A DNA stretch of 64,000 nucleotides from Actinophytocola sp963825445. GTDB lineage: Bacteria; Actinomycetota; Actinomycetes; Mycobacteriales; Pseudonocardiaceae. The notes below the pieces were generated by a model. That model searched no databases. It saw only the letters and a program-made list of their open reading frames with translations, and was not told the DNA's origin. Shown here piece by piece: positions 62,845 to 64,000 of this stretch (position 1 is its first letter; every line of letters starts with the position of its first letter). The translations under genes and the position numbers were made by a program. The stretch covers positions 1-64,000 of the forward strand of contig CAWGTM010000005.1 in assembly GCA_963825445.1 (NCBI GenBank), given 5' to 3'.

Positions 62845-64000
62845 TCAGGGTTTGGGTTCACGTATGGCGGACAGCTCGGCCGGTGGTGGGCCGGGATGCA
62901 CGACGCCCAGTCGGTGAGTGGCTCTGGTCATGGCGACGTACAGGTTGTTGTGGCCGAGCGGTGCGCTGAGGATCGTGGCCGGGTCGGCGATCAGGACCGA
63001 GTCGAACTCGAGGCCCTTGGCCTGGTCGGGGGTTAGCAGCACCACCTTGCCGGTCAGGTCTGGTGGTGTGGTGAGAGACAGCGCGGCGGCCATGATCTCC
63101 GCCGGTGTGCGGTAGTTGACGGTGAGCGGGGCGAGTTGCCACCGGTCCCGCACATGTGGCCACAGCACGCGGTCCCACGAGGTGGCGCCGGCTGGATTCC
63201 CGGTCTGGGCGAGGTCCCCGACGATGGTCATCGACCTGGTGGGGCACCGGCGCATCAGCATCCGCCAGGCCATCTCGGACAGTTCCTGTACCACGTCGAC
63301 GACCACGTGCCCGAACATCGCGCGGTCGTTGCTCTGGCCGATCAGGGCGGCGGCTTCGTCCAGCAGCGGGACATCCGCGGCGCTCCAGCCGTCGGCCTGC
63401 GCGCCGAGGAGGTCCGCCACCACGAGCGCCGGGGTCGGCGGCGGCCACAGCGCGTCGAGTGTGGCGAGGATGCCGGTGTCGGCGAGCAGGGAGTTCCGCA
63501 GACCGGCCCGGTCGGTCTCGTCGAGCAGCGTTCTCGGCCCGTCCTGATCGTCTGCCCCGATCACGAAACCCGCGGCGGCCAGCGCACGGAGATCAGCCTC
63601 GCCGAGCCGGCCGTCGGGGCTGCCGCCGTCGATCGCCTCGCCCGTGTCGGTGAGCACGACCGCCTCCATCCCCTCGATCAGTCGCCGCGCGAGCACGTCC
63701 ACGGCCTCCCGCTGAAAGACCAACCTGGCTTGGTGTGCGGAAGTCCGGTCCGCCTGGCCTTCCGTGCGGCACGGTCGCAGGTGCGCGGGTCGAGCCGCAG
63801 CGTCTGCTGCTCGAACTCGACGTCGACCGGGTGGTCCGGTGTCCGGACCCGTGACCGCACCGCGGCGGCCAACTGTTCGGCCATGACCGCCCGGCCCTTG
63901 CGCTCGGCGATCCCGGGAGGGTCCACCCGACCGACCTCGATGCCCGGGCACAGGTCGGCGACGGTGGCCGTCACCACGCTGTTCTCACCGAGACCCGGCA
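62845..64000 (-). pseudogene. HelD-like UvrD-family helicase, frameshifted and cut by the window edge
   Basis: The C-terminal part (62845 to about 63725) reads a superfamily 1 helicase: MTIVGDLAQTGNP (motif III), LTVNYRTPAEIM (motif IV), DQAKGLEFDSVLI (motif V) and NLYVAMTRATHRLGVVH (motif VI). The preceding part (to 64000) is in another frame and reads ENSVVTATVADLCPGIEVGR onward to ARKARRTGLPH. One missing base near 63730 (CCGCACACCAAG, where CCGCACAACCAAG would keep frame) joins them. HelD proteins clear stalled RNA polymerase and some give rifampicin tolerance. The frame change may be real or a sequencing error. The start lies outside the window. Confidence 0.75.

Overview
The window comes from a high-GC actinomycete. 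Gene order and rRNA sequence fit the Pseudonocardiales (Saccharothrix, Lentzea, Actinosynnema or Amycolatopsis type), but I could not run a 16S search. Several blocks match those known from mycobacteria: the lprG-P55 pair, the glnA1/glnE/glnA2 neighbourhood, a uvrD2-whiB7-ABC1 kinase-DUF2342-PDZ/Lon-UPF0182 block, and a prfB-ftsE-ftsX-smpB-ssrA block. Many starts are GTG, and at least ten genes look leaderless, with a TAnnnT hexamer 6-8 bases before the start codon.

Layout. 0-9.5 kb: the end of a TfoX-like gene, secA2, a lipoprotein peptidase, an SDR, the lprG/P55 lipid-export pair, and a GlxA-type regulator facing an MFS transporter. 9.5-22.4 kb: glnA2, then a complete 16S-23S-5S rRNA operon (two promoters, boxA-like leader, 23S processing stem, strong terminator), a diverged duplicated non-coding stretch, a GNAT/glutamine amidotransferase pair, glnE and a thioesterase. 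22.4-30 kb: secreted M23 peptidase, a two-component system, glnA1 with a GlnR-type box, an RDD protein, an orphan histidine kinase and a decayed Uma2 gene. 30-36.6 kb: DUF4191 protein, uvrD2, whiB7 behind a uORF/attenuator leader, a small basic protein, a DUF742 protein, a methyltransferase and a zinc-ribbon protein.

36.6-37.3 kb is non-coding, with degenerate repeats that include a 22-bp tandem array. 37.3-47.6 kb: AbiEi/DUF559-like protein, ABC1 kinase, an E1/ThiF-like protein, a YgjP-type metallopeptidase, DUF2342, PDZ/Lon, PPA1309 and UPF0182 genes. 47.8-54.6 kb: lsr2, initiator tRNA, a PadR regulator, prfB, ftsEX, smpB, a frameshifted amidohydrolase and a GyrI-like protein. 54.7-64 kb: lon behind an HspR-type operator, a PH-like membrane protein, a three-gene sensor/kinase/regulator operon, tmRNA, a DsbA-like oxidoreductase, tRNA-Ala, a RidA protein and the frameshifted 3' part of a HelD-like helicase.

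Functional links. GlnA1 carries the adenylylation tyrosine acted on by GlnE, while GlnA2 lacks it. FtsE and FtsX form one complex. SmpB and tmRNA rescue stalled ribosomes, and Lon is a protease of the same quality-control network. WhiB7 is an antibiotic-stress regulator whose leader appears to sense translation. The most rewarding regulatory DNA is the whiB7 leader, a 14-bp perfect inverted repeat straddling the prfB start, the repeat arrays at 16.6 and 37.1 kb, and a GC palindrome placed just after the terminators of both tmRNA and initiator tRNA.
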